A stretch of 20,229 nucleotides of DNA, taken from positions 1-20,229 of the IMG/VR virus record IMGVR_UViG_3300005529_000582; one strand, given 5' to 3'. A program made the translations under genes and the position numbers. This document shows positions 1 to 6,491 of the stretch, piece after piece. The stretch comes from a virus. The notes under the pieces are model-generated. The model was not told the DNA's origin and did no database searches. It saw only the letters and a list, made by a program, of their open reading frames with translations. Position 1 is the first letter of the stretch. Every line of letters starts with the position of its first letter.

Positions 1-487
1 ACGGCCGACGCGCATATTTCGCAGCTCGGTACAAGCGCGAACTCGATAAATCGAATACCACAAGCCAGAGGCTGTCTGCCGGCGTGCACGGTGTGCTGTC
101 CCCGATGTTGCCGACAAGGGGACCCCGGACCACCACGATAAGTAAGGGGTGGCTAGCGTCAGCGGCAATTGCACGGCACGGAGTCGACCAGCAGCCTCAA
201 CACGTAACCGCCCCGCCGTCTGGTGCTCCAGCGGCGGGTGCGGCTCGGGCTTTCCATTTCGTCGATACACATAGGGCCTCGGGCCGGGAGCGGACTGATC
301 AACCGCAAACCGGTGCTCAAGTCATACGCGACACGGCGTCCGGAAGCGTCCGTGTCCCAGTAGCGGACCCGGCTGCGACGGCAGCGGACACCCGGCCGGC
401 TTCCGGGAGCGAGGCCCGCCATAGCGAGAGCAACGTCACTGCGGGCGTGGGGTGCTCCCCCGCCCGCGGCGGCGAGGTTAGGCGCTG
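1..487. other. Left edge, no confident gene
   Basis: No recognisable domain is encoded here. On the + strand a frame is open from the left edge (base 3) to a TGA at 486-488 that overlaps the ATG of the next gene as TGATG. That would fit translational coupling, but its product is Ala/Pro/Thr-rich and low in complexity. On the - strand a competing frame (separate entry) gives a more protein-like product. The region is GC-rich, so long open frames arise by chance. If the - strand frame is real, the 65 bases before 488 would be a divergent promoter region; I see no convincing -35/-10 pair there. Confidence 0.5.
159..422 (-). CDS. Possible small protein of unknown function (doubtful)
   Basis: An 87-residue frame from an ATG at 422. 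The central part (RVRYWDTDASGRR, then a stretch with VAYDLSTGLRL) has a varied, soluble-protein composition with high G/C at third positions, better than the opposing + frame. The C-terminal third is Arg-rich and ends near CNCR. I do not recognise the family and see no strong ribosome binding site. It would run divergently from the DUF5131 gene. It may be a genuine phage gene or a chance open frame; the evidence is weak either way. Confidence 0.27.
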   Translation of the reverse strand: MAGLAPGSRPGVRCRRSRVRYWDTDASGRRVAYDLSTGLRLISPLPARGPMCIDEMESPSRTRRWSTRRRGGYVLRLLVDSVPCNCR

Positions 488-1348
488 ATGGGCGAGCACA
501 CGACAATCAGTTGGACGCACCACACTTTTAATCCCTGGTGGGGTTGTACAGAAATCAGTCCTGCGTGCGACAACTGCTACGCGCGCGAATGGGCAAAGCG
601 CTTCGACGTGAAGTGGGGCACCGGTCAGCCCCGCCGCCCAGCGAGCGAGCGCACGTGGGCCGAGCCGCTGCGCTGGAATCGTGCCGCTGAGCGCGCCGGC
701 GAGCGTCGCCGTGTGTTCTGCGCGAGCATGGCCGACGTCTTCGACAACGAAGCACCCGACGACCTTCGCGAACGGCTGTGGGCACTGATCCGCGCGACTC
801 CACACCTCGATTGGCTATTGCTGACGAAACGCATCGGCAATGCGTTGAAGATGCTGCCGGCCGACTGGTGGTTCAACTATCCGAACATCTGGATCGGCGC
901 GACGGTCGCCACGCAGGAGGAAGCGGATCGCGATGTCTGTAAGTTGATCCAGACGCTCGCGCGCGTGTGCTTCTTATCGATCGAGCCGATGCTCGGGCCT
1001 ATCGATCTATCGCAATGGATGGGCATAGAGCACGGCACCGGCTTCCCGCTCCCGTGGAATGCAGGAATAGATTGGGTCATCGCTGGCGGCGAGAGCGGTC
1101 GCCACGCGCGGCCGGCACAGCTCGACTGGGCGCGTTCACTTCGCGATCAGTGTGTCGCTGCGCGCGTCCCTTTTCACTGGAAGCAGTGGGGCGAATGGGT
1201 GCCGCCCTCCGCTTTGCCCGACCACCCTTTTAAAGATTTGCCGCCCGAGATCGCGAATCCGCACGCGATGATGCGCGTCGGCAAGGAAGTCGCCGGCCGC
1301 TCGCTCGACGGCCGCATCTGGGATGAATTTCCGAGGCTCGCGCAATGA
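488..1348 (+). CDS. DUF5131 (phage Gp37/Gp68 family) protein
   Basis: This 286-residue protein has the family hallmarks of Gp37/Gp68 proteins: the N-terminal ISWTHHTFNPWWGC segment, then Cys20, Cys27 and Cys30 (C-X6-C-X2-C) followed by YARE, a central WLLLTKR segment, a late IAGGESG motif near residue 200, WKQWGEW near 230, and a C-terminal GRSLDGRIWDEFP. The three-cysteine cluster resembles a radical-SAM iron-sulfur binding site with unusual spacing. The family is common in phages and mobile elements, and as far as I know its reaction has not been shown. It heads the left operon and its stop overlaps the next start as ATGA. Length is near the family norm and no residues look missing. Family assignment is firm; any enzymatic role is inference. 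Confidence 0.92.
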   Translation: MGEHTTISWTHHTFNPWWGCTEISPACDNCYAREWAKRFDVKWGTGQPRRPASERTWAEPLRWNRAAERAGERRRVFCASMADVFDNEAPDDLRERLWALIRATPHLDWLLLTKRIGNALKMLPADWWFNYPNIWIGATVATQEEADRDVCKLIQTLARVCFLSIEPMLGPIDLSQWMGIEHGTGFPLPWNAGIDWVIAGGESGRHARPAQLDWARSLRDQCVAARVPFHWKQWGEWVPPSALPDHPFKDLPPEIANPHAMMRVGKEVAGRSLDGRIWDEFPRLAQ

Positions 1349-1557
1349 GCAATGGCTCGCCCCATCACCACGATCGCATCGACATCAGCGTGTGGCTCGA
1401 TCGCGAGGCCGCGGATTGCATCAAGTCGGCCCCTGAGCGCGCACATCGATTGCGCGAGGCCGCCACGCTCATTCGCACTCAGCGCGCCAACCTCGTCGCA
1501 GCGCGCTTCCAAGGGCAACGTTTGGCACCGCGCAGAGCCTCGGAGCGCAGGAAATGA
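1345..1557 (+). CDS. Small unknown protein
   Basis: A 70-residue basic protein whose ATG overlaps the stop of the DUF5131 gene (ATGA) and whose own stop overlaps the next start in the same way, so it is very probably translated as part of the operon. The N-terminus is His-rich (SPHHHDRIDISVWLD), followed by an Arg/Ala-rich helical part. No domain is recognised. A nearly full-length competing frame starts at 1352, but it lacks the overlapping start and stop. Function unknown. Confidence 0.62.
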   Translation: MSNGSPHHHDRIDISVWLDREAADCIKSAPERAHRLREAATLIRTQRANLVAARFQGQRLAPRRASERRK

Positions 1558-1832
1558 TCGACGACGCAGTCATCGAATCCTTCCGCATGAAGCGGGAAGA
1601 ATGCCGCGAACGACGCGCGGCGAATCGCGAGGCATCGCCGCAACTGCTGCGCGAAGCCGGTATCGCGTTCACGGTACATAGCCACGGCGTCCATCTGATC
1701 GTCGACAAGCGATACGACTTCTGGCCAGGGACCGGCAAATGGAAGCCGCGCAGCGGCGGTGCCGGCGGACGCGGCGTCCGCAATCTGATCGCGCGTATTC
1801 GGGCGCTTGCGAATGAGCGAGGCTCAGCATGA
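1554..1832 (+). CDS. Small unknown phage protein
   Basis: A 92-residue protein joined by ATGA overlaps to both neighbours. The first 35 residues are a charged, probably helical segment (FRMKREECRERRAANRE). The middle is a compact beta-like part with the pattern GIAFTVHSHGVHLIV, then KRYDFWPGTGKWK and a Gly-rich RSGGAGGRGVRNLI tail. This alternation of hydrophobic strands, aromatic residues and a Gly loop is typical of small phage proteins that condense substrates or nucleic acids, but I do not recognise a named family. The context gives only an accessory/early role. Confidence 0.72.
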   Translation: MIDDAVIESFRMKREECRERRAANREASPQLLREAGIAFTVHSHGVHLIVDKRYDFWPGTGKWKPRSGGAGGRGVRNLIARIRALANERGSA

Positions 1833-2575
1833 AAGTCGTGCTCACGCGTCCGCAGATCGACGACATGAGTGCCCCACTTTCCCCCACTGCGCGGCCAATC
1901 TTGATGAGCGCGCCGATGGTGCGCGCGCTGCTCGCCGGTACGAAGTCTCAAACGCGCCGCGCGTTGAAGTACCAACCAATCGACATCATTCCGATGCCGA
2001 AGGCGCCCGATCGCGAGTGGGTCATTCTTGAGCAACGAGAACCGGAGCCCAAAGGCAAGCTCATTCGTTGCCGATTTGGCGTGCCCGGCGATCTGCTGTG
2101 GGTGCGCGAGTCATGGCAGCACGCTCCGCAGAAGTATTGCTCGTGCCCGCAGCCATCCGAGGCCTCGCCCTGCGATGACTGGAGCGAGGGGACCGGCTGC
2201 CAATCGAATCGCGGCGAAGTGATCTACGCGGCGGATGGAGTGACCGCGCCGCGCTGGCGCCCTTCGATCCATATGCCCCGCCGGGTCTCGCGTCTCACGC
2301 TGACGATTACGAGCGTACGCGTCGAACGATTGCAGGACATCAGCGAGGCGGATGCGAAGGCCGAAGGTATCGAGCGTTGCGAAGGCGAAGACGGCTGGAA
2401 GCTGTACGGGCCGCTCGGTCGGGCCATCAAATGCCTCGACGCCCGATCCTCCTATCGCTCGCTTTGGGAAGAGATCAACGGCAAGGGGTCATGGGCGGCG
2501 AATCCTTGGGTATGGGTCATCGCGTTCCGCCCCGAGCTGCGCAACGTCGATGAAGTGCCGAGGGCTGCGGCATGA
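1829..2575 (+). CDS. ASCH-like phage protein
   Basis: A 248-residue protein of a type widespread in phages, resembling ASCH-domain (PUA-like) proteins. Visible landmarks are RPILMSAPMVRALLAGTKSQ followed by TRR (residues 22-44), GDLLWVRESW (77-86), a Cys-rich insertion at about 104-124, the IHMPRRVSRLTLTITSVRVE block (147-166), and a C-terminal block ending NPWVWVIAFR (225-234). ASCH folds are thought to bind RNA or modified nucleotides; that is family knowledge, not shown here. I kept the ATG at 1829 because it has a GAGG six bases upstream and overlaps the previous stop; an internal ATG at 1865 would give a start more usual for the family. The Cys cluster could hold a metal. Confidence 0.78.
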   Translation: MKVVLTRPQIDDMSAPLSPTARPILMSAPMVRALLAGTKSQTRRALKYQPIDIIPMPKAPDREWVILEQREPEPKGKLIRCRFGVPGDLLWVRESWQHAPQKYCSCPQPSEASPCDDWSEGTGCQSNRGEVIYAADGVTAPRWRPSIHMPRRVSRLTLTITSVRVERLQDISEADAKAEGIERCEGEDGWKLYGPLGRAIKCLDARSSYRSLWEEINGKGSWAANPWVWVIAFRPELRNVDEVPRAAA

Positions 2576-2760
2576 ACACTCGCCCGCTCTGCGTCGACAT
2601 CTGCGAGGACGGCCTGCGGTGCGCGCCTGAATGGCCACATTGCGCGAACACGCATCTGTGCACTCAAGAACGGCACTGCTTCTGGCGAGCATTCCATCAG
2701 ATTCCAAGCAATCAGATGCGCGCGACGGAATCGTCTGCGCAGTGCGCGCTGCCGCTGTGA
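2572..2760 (+). CDS. Small Cys-rich unknown protein
   Basis: A 62-residue protein starting on an ATGA overlap with the preceding gene. It contains seven cysteines, including CVDICEDGLRC and CANTHLC, with a CFWRAF segment and a final Cys near the end. This density suggests a metal-binding or disulfide-stabilised mini-protein. No family is recognised. It is the last gene before csrA, from which it is separated by 39 bases. Confidence 0.6.
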   Translation: MNTRPLCVDICEDGLRCAPEWPHCANTHLCTQERHCFWRAFHQIPSNQMRATESSAQCALPL

Positions 2761-2770
2761 CCAGCATTCA

Positions 2771-2799
2771 CGCGGCCAGACAGCCGCAAGGGGGATGAC
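2771..2799 (+). promoter_or_regulatory. csrA leader: hairpin and strong ribosome binding site
   Basis: This is the only real gap inside the first half of the operon. A short inverted repeat (GCGGC at 2772-2776, GCCGC at 2783-2787, six-base loop) lies directly before a strong purine-rich ribosome binding site, AAGGGGGA at 2788-2795, four bases before the csrA ATG. The GGA in this site is the core of known CsrA binding sites, so binding of CsrA to its own leader is possible. I see no clear -35/-10 promoter. Confidence 0.4.
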
Positions 2800-3027
2800 A
2801 TGTTGATCCTGACCAGGAGAACAGGCGAGACGGTAATGATCGGAAACGAGATCACCCTGACCGTGCTCGGCGTCAAAGGCAATCAGGTCCGCATCGGCAT
2901 CAATGCGCCGAAGAGCGTGCCGGTGCATCGTGAGGAGATATACGAGCGCATCAAGCGCGAGCTGCAGGGCGATGTGAATGGCAATGTCGACGAGGCGGCG
3001 ACGCGCAAGGTGGAGTTCGCGCGGTGA
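2800..3027 (+). CDS. csrA: Carbon storage regulator CsrA (phage-borne)
   Basis: A 75-residue homologue of CsrA/RsmA, the dimeric RNA-binding protein that binds GGA motifs in leader hairpins and changes translation or mRNA stability. The whole core is present: [10 protein letters not shown] at the start, [18 protein letters not shown] in the middle, and [10 protein letters not shown] with Arg44, which together with Leu4 and Arg6 forms the RNA-binding surface in characterised members. The tail after residue 55 is longer than in many chromosomal proteins ([17 protein letters not shown]) and acidic in part. The start is fixed by a strong ribosome binding site. Its stop overlaps the GTG of the ATPase gene, so the two are translationally coupled. 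Phage copies of csrA are known and are thought to redirect host gene expression; the target here is unknown. Confidence 0.97.
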   Translation: MLILTRRTGETVMIGNEITLTVLGVKGNQVRIGINAPKSVPVHREEIYERIKRELQGDVNGNVDEAATRKVEFAR

Positions 3028-4733
3028 CGAAGCTCGCCATTCCAGACGCCGCCCTAGCTCAGCACGTCATTGCCCTCGGCAAAACAGGCTCGGGCAAAAG
3101 CTCGAAGCTGCGCTTGATCGTCGAGAAACTGCTCGATCTGCAGGTACCGACGTGCATCGTGGATCCGAAGGGCGATTGGTGGGGTCTCAAATCCTCGGCC
3201 GACGGCAAGCACGCCGGGTATCCGGTCGTGATTTTCGGCGGCGAGCACTGCGACGTGCCGCTCAATTCACACGCCGGCGCGCACGTCGCCGAGCTCGTCG
3301 CGACTGGCAACCGTCCCTGCATCGTCGATCTCGGCGGCTGGATGATCGGCGAGCGCACGCGCTTCTTCATCGACTTCGCGGCCGCACTCTTTCGACTCAC
3401 GCGCGGCCCGCGGCATCTGGTGATCGACGAAGTCCACAACTTCGCGCCGCAAGGAAAGGTGCTCGATCCGGACGCGGGCAAGATGCTGCATTGGGCGAAT
3501 CGGCTAGCGAGCGAGGGGCGCGGCAAGGGACTGACGATCATCGCGGCGAGTCAACGCCCGCAGAAAGTTCATAAAGACTTTCTCACTTCATGCGAGACAT
3601 TGATCGCAGGCCGAGTGATCCACAAGCTCGACCGGGATGCGATACGGGATTGGATCGACGGGTGCGCTGATCCGACGCTCGGCAAGCAGGTGCTCGGCGA
3701 GCTCGCAAACATGAAGCGCAACGAGGCCTGGGTCTGGTCGCCAGAGATCGATTTCGGCCCCGAGCGCATTGCGTTTCCGATGTTCAAGACGTTCGACTCG
3801 TTCCAGCCGCAGGCGGCCGATGCCGCGAAGCTCAAAGGCTGGGCCGAAGTCGATCTCGAGGAAGTGAAGACGAAGCTAGCGGCGGTGGTCGCAGAGGCTG
3901 AAGCGAACGATCCCGCCGTGCTGCGCAAGCAACTAGCGGAGCTTCAGCGGCAGTTGAAGGCAAAAGGCGCGCCCACGCCCGAGGATCTGAAGGCAGCCGA
4001 GCAGCGCGGCTTCGAGCGTTCCAACGCACTCGCCATCGAAGCGCAGAACGCCCTGCTCTCGAAATTGCAGCTCGACTTCGAGTCCGCGCTGGATGGTCTG
4101 CGCAAAGCGTTCCTAGCCACGCTTGGCGGCGCCCGCTCGGAGAACCCGGTACGCAGAGTCGAAGGACGCCGCCCGGCGGAAGCCTTTCAGGAGCGCCGAA
4201 CCGGAACTGCGCCGAGCCTTCCTCGTGCACGGCAGATTGACGGGCGGGCGCCGATCAACGGCGCGAGCGAGGACATCGGCTCAGGCGGAAAACATCGCAT
4301 CCTCGTCGCGCTGGCTCAGCAGGGCCGGCCAACCGATCAGCGCCGACTCTCGCTGCTGACGGGCCTCTCATCGCGCAGCGGAACGTGGAGTACCTACCTC
4401 TCGTCGCTTCGACAGTCTGGCTACATCGAAGGCCGTGAGGCGCTGTCGATCACGCCGGCGGGACTCGCGGCGCTCGGCTCGTTCGAGCCATTACCGACCG
4501 GGCCAGAGCTCATCGAATACTGGCGCCGCCGTCTCGGCGAGAGTGGCAAGCGCGCGATCTTCGATGCGGTCATCGACGCTTATCCTAGTCACATCGATCA
4601 GGAGGCTGTCGCATCAGCCGCAAGCCTATCGGCGCGAAGTGGCACATGGAGCACCTACCTCAGCGAGCTTCGCGGACTCGGATTGATCGAAGGGCGCGGT
4701 GAACTGCGCGCGAGTGAGGACTTGTTCGCATGA
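3024..4733 (+). CDS. HerA/FtsK-like P-loop ATPase with duplicated C-terminal module
   Basis: A 569-residue protein starting at GTG (overlap with the csrA stop). Residues 1-250 are a P-loop ATPase of the HerA/FtsK/DUF87 type: Walker A GKTGSGKS (19-26), DPKGDWWGL (47-55), Walker B HLVIDE (131-136) followed by VHNF, and the conserved TIIAASQRP (171-179) after GRGKGL. Residues about 270-360 look like a coiled coil. A Pro/Arg-rich linker leads to two copies of a winged-helix-like module (about 421-485 and 507-569), each with [10 protein letters not shown] and IEGR. Such ATPases pump or translocate DNA or proteins as hexamers. No nuclease or effector partner of the known HerA defence types lies next to it. 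Its role could be DNA processing, packaging or conflict with the host; this is open. Confidence 0.85.
   Translation: MTKLAIPDAALAQHVIALGKTGSGKSSKLRLIVEKLLDLQVPTCIVDPKGDWWGLKSSADGKHAGYPVVIFGGEHCDVPLNSHAGAHVAELVATGNRPCIVDLGGWMIGERTRFFIDFAAALFRLTRGPRHLVIDEVHNFAPQGKVLDPDAGKMLHWANRLASEGRGKGLTIIAASQRPQKVHKDFLTSCETLIAGRVIHKLDRDAIRDWIDGCADPTLGKQVLGELANMKRNEAWVWSPEIDFGPERIAFPMFKTFDSFQPQAADAAKLKGWAEVDLEEVKTKLAAVVAEAEANDPAVLRKQLAELQRQLKAKGAPTPEDLKAAEQRGFERSNALAIEAQNALLSKLQLDFESALDGLRKAFLATLGGARSENPVRRVEGRRPAEAFQERRTGTAPSLPRARQIDGRAPINGASEDIGSGGKHRILVALAQQGRPTDQRRLSLLTGLSSRSGTWSTYLSSLRQSGYIEGREALSITPAGLAALGSFEPLPTGPELIEYWRRRLGESGKRAIFDAVIDAYPSHIDQEAVASAASLSARSGTWSTYLSELRGLGLIEGRGELRASEDLFA
4374..4697 (+). 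repeat. Duplicated winged-helix-like segment inside the ATPase gene
   Basis: Residues 451-471 and 538-558 of the ATPase match at 17 of 21 positions (bases 4374-4436 and 4635-4697), sharing [12 protein letters not shown] and IEGR. The segments before them are also comparable: a helix, Leu/Ala-rich turn, then the shared recognition-helix-like part and a strand pair. The codons differ between the copies, so the duplication is old or selection acts on the protein. The arrangement suggests two DNA-binding units in one chain. Confidence 0.75.
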
Positions 4734-4954
4734 GCACCGACGAGTGCCTCAAGCCGCCGAGCGGATTCGCTCACGGACTACGCACGCGAAAGGTGCGTGT
4801 CGAGATCGATGTCCCTATCGACCTGATGCCGGATGAGCACGGGCATCCGAGCCTATTCATCATTCAGCAGTGCCTCGGCGTGGCGTGCAAGGCGCTCGTC
4901 GAGCACATCGCGGGCGAGCACACCGAGTGGTACATGGAGAACTGCGGTGACTAA
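4730..4954 (+). CDS. Small unknown protein
   Basis: A 74-residue acidic protein whose ATG overlaps the ATPase stop (ATGA). A beta-like segment (RKVRVEIDVPIDLMP) is followed by a helix (PSLFIIQQCLGVACKALVEHIAG) and a tail ending WYMENCGD. Three cysteines are present, without a paired metal motif. No family is recognised. The next gene starts within its last codons, so it is probably cotranslated with its neighbours. Confidence 0.66.
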   Translation: MSTDECLKPPSGFAHGLRTRKVRVEIDVPIDLMPDEHGHPSLFIIQQCLGVACKALVEHIAGEHTEWYMENCGD

Positions 4955-5519
4955 CAGTCCCACTGACCTTGACCTCGCCACTCGCCTGCACAACTACGGC
5001 ACGGCCGAATGGATTCGGCGCGATCAACCGGACGAGAAGCTGCGCGTGGCTCAGGCGTGCGTCGATGCGCTCGATGCGATCCAGAAGCGCGACGCCGAGA
5101 CCGAGCGTCTGCGCGATCTGCTGCGTTCATGGAGCGTCTACAACGTCGGTTCGCGCGAACTGATGGAACAGACGAAGGCCTATCTGGCGTCCATTCCAAT
5201 GCGCGAGGCTCGTTCCTCAAATGAGCAGGGCAACGAGCGCTGGCTGCGCGAGACGTGGGAGATGATCGAGGCGAACGCCAAGGAAACCGATCAGGGACAC
5301 CGTATTAGTCTTTCCCCGCTGGGATGCGCCGCGCTGATTGAGGAGCGACGCCATACTCACGAGACGTCGGCAAGGCATCCGGACTGCGCGGCCGGGTGCT
5401 TCCTGAAAAACGCCGACCGCATTACGCGCGAGAACGCCGAATTGCTGGCACAGATGGCGCGTGATTCGCAGTCGAAAACAACCGACGAGCCTGCGGTCAC
5501 CAAGAGGCGAATCACTTGA
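4947..5519 (+). CDS. Unknown charged helical protein
   Basis: A 190-residue product from a GTG at 4947 preceded by GGAGA. The frame is open further upstream, but that part lies inside the previous gene and reads as Ser/Arg-rich low-complexity sequence, so I reject the longer form. The protein is mostly helical and strongly charged: an N-terminal half with a heptad-like DALDAIQKRDAETERLRDLL stretch, a middle with RWLRETWEMIEANAKE, and a C-terminal half with a Cys pair in HPDCAAGCF followed by another helix. No domain is recognised. It overlaps the next gene by four bases (TTGA). Confidence 0.68.
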   Translation: MTNSPTDLDLATRLHNYGTAEWIRRDQPDEKLRVAQACVDALDAIQKRDAETERLRDLLRSWSVYNVGSRELMEQTKAYLASIPMREARSSNEQGNERWLRETWEMIEANAKETDQGHRISLSPLGCAALIEERRHTHETSARHPDCAAGCFLKNADRITRENAELLAQMARDSQSKTTDEPAVTKRRIT

Positions 5520-5758
5520 CGCGCGTGCTCGAAACGATCGAGTGGTTCGATCCGCGCGAGCAGCTGCCCGACGCCGACGCGGTCGTGCTCGTGCGCGCTC
5601 CAGCGAAGGACGAGCCGGTGTGGCTCGGCTGGTACGACGGCGTGTACTGGTTTTGCGTCGACGGCAGCGAATACGAGGAAGGCACCGTTACGGGATGGGC
5701 CGCGATACCGTCGGGCGAGCCGGATTCTGATTCAGCCCCTGCGAGGCGCGCGCCGTGA
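5516..5758 (+). CDS. DUF551-like small phage protein
   Basis: An 80-residue protein from a TTG start that overlaps the previous stop and has GAGG about nine bases upstream. The layout matches DUF551-type phage proteins: an opening WFDPREQLPDADAVVLV, a central LGWYDGVYWF (37-46), and a closing VTGWAAIPSG (58-67) before a disordered Ser/Ala/Pro tail. The family is common in phage accessory regions and has no known activity. The pattern match is by eye, so membership is likely rather than proven. Confidence 0.68.
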   Translation: MTRVLETIEWFDPREQLPDADAVVLVRAPAKDEPVWLGWYDGVYWFCVDGSEYEEGTVTGWAAIPSGEPDSDSAPARRAP

Positions 5759-5952
5759 TCGCTTGGCTGCGCTCCTTATTCAGCAGTTCGTCGCCGAAGC
5801 CGCGCGAACTGATCAAGGTTTCGTATCTCGATGCGGACAGACTGATTCGCGAGGATCCGCGGTGGCGGATCGCGCCCGAGGAAGATCACAACGCCAACCG
5901 CGCGTGGGTCTATCTGGAGCGAGACGCGGAAACCGTGACGGGTGATGCATGA
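5755..5952 (+). CDS. Small unknown protein with possible N-terminal hydrophobic helix
   Basis: A 65-residue protein from a GTG overlapping the previous stop (GTGA), with GAGG eight bases upstream. It opens with a short amphipathic or hydrophobic stretch (MIAWLRSLFSSS) and continues with a soluble part containing a PRWRIAPEEDHNANRAWVYL block. The same bases carry a second frame of almost equal length starting at 5763, which lacks the overlapping start and is rejected. Family unknown. Confidence 0.62.
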   Translation: MIAWLRSLFSSSSPKPRELIKVSYLDADRLIREDPRWRIAPEEDHNANRAWVYLERDAETVTGDA

Positions 5953-6140
5953 CGAAGGGTGAACTGCTGCGCGTGCTCGATCCATTCATGGACGAAACCG
6001 AGATCGTCGTATGGGTACAGGGTCAGGGCGAAGCGGAGATTCTGAAGACGTCCTACGTTCCGGCGAAGGATAAAGCCGCATTCGTGCATCTCGTCGCGCG
6101 ACGCGCTCACCCCACGACTGGTGAATCACATGGCGAATGA
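5949..6140 (+). CDS. Small unknown protein
   Basis: A 63-residue protein from an ATG overlapping the previous stop, with GGTGAT just upstream. The pattern LLRVLDPFMDETEIVVWVQ followed by a strand-rich middle resembles small phage proteins with one helix and a beta hairpin. I do not recognise it. It ends eleven bases inside the next gene. Confidence 0.62.
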   Translation: MTKGELLRVLDPFMDETEIVVWVQGQGEAEILKTSYVPAKDKAAFVHLVARRAHPTTGESHGE

Positions 6141-6315
6141 AGTCGAGCGGCCGATCTGGAAGGCCGCCGTCGCCGCTACGAAGCGTTACTTCAAAGGCGA
6201 TTGGCACTCCGTGTACGCGCAGCACTACCGCACGGGCTACATCATGGGCTATCGCGCCGGATTGCGGCTCGGCAAGAAGCGACCCGCTGAACCACAGTCG
6301 GCGGAACCGCGATGA
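6130..6315 (+). CDS. Small basic unknown protein
   Basis: About 61 residues from the ATG at 6130; a GTG at 6121 would add three residues. It contains an aromatic, basic core (KRYFKGDWHSVYAQHYRTGY) followed by IMGYRAGLRLGKK and a polar tail. The alternation suggests a helix pair that could bind nucleic acid or another protein. No family is recognised. Its stop overlaps the next ATG as ATGA. Confidence 0.58.
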   Translation: MANEVERPIWKAAVAATKRYFKGDWHSVYAQHYRTGYIMGYRAGLRLGKKRPAEPQSAEPR

Positions 6316-6491
6316 GCGGCACTCCTGCGAAATCAAAAGGTCGCCAACAACCCCGCTTGCGGGCGCTACCGTCCATTGGCGTGCCCGATCCGGCGGCCGT
6401 GCTACCCTTGCTCAAGGGGCTTCTGCAAAAACGGCAAGAACGTGAACGCGAACAAGAACGCCGCGACCTATCGCAGGTCATCAAAGGATAG
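6312..6491 (+). CDS. Short protein before the recombinase
   Basis: A 59-residue frame whose ATG overlaps the preceding stop (ATGA). The product begins MSGTPAKSKGRQQPRLRALP, continues with a Pro/Ala-rich hydrophobic stretch (PDPAAVLPLLKGLLQ), and ends in a highly charged helix (KRQEREREQERRDLSQVIKG). It overlaps the recombinase start by 50 bases. The coupling and the sensible helical ending argue that it is translated. It could be an accessory factor of the recombinase, but only position supports that. Confidence 0.6.
   Translation: MSGTPAKSKGRQQPRLRALPSIGVPDPAAVLPLLKGLLQKRQEREREQERRDLSQVIKG

Noticed and set aside
6376-6441. TTG start giving the recombinase a Cys-rich N-terminus
   Set aside because: The catalytic motif normally lies within the first 15-20 residues; the GTG at 6442 satisfies this, and the extension lies inside the coupled 59-residue gene.
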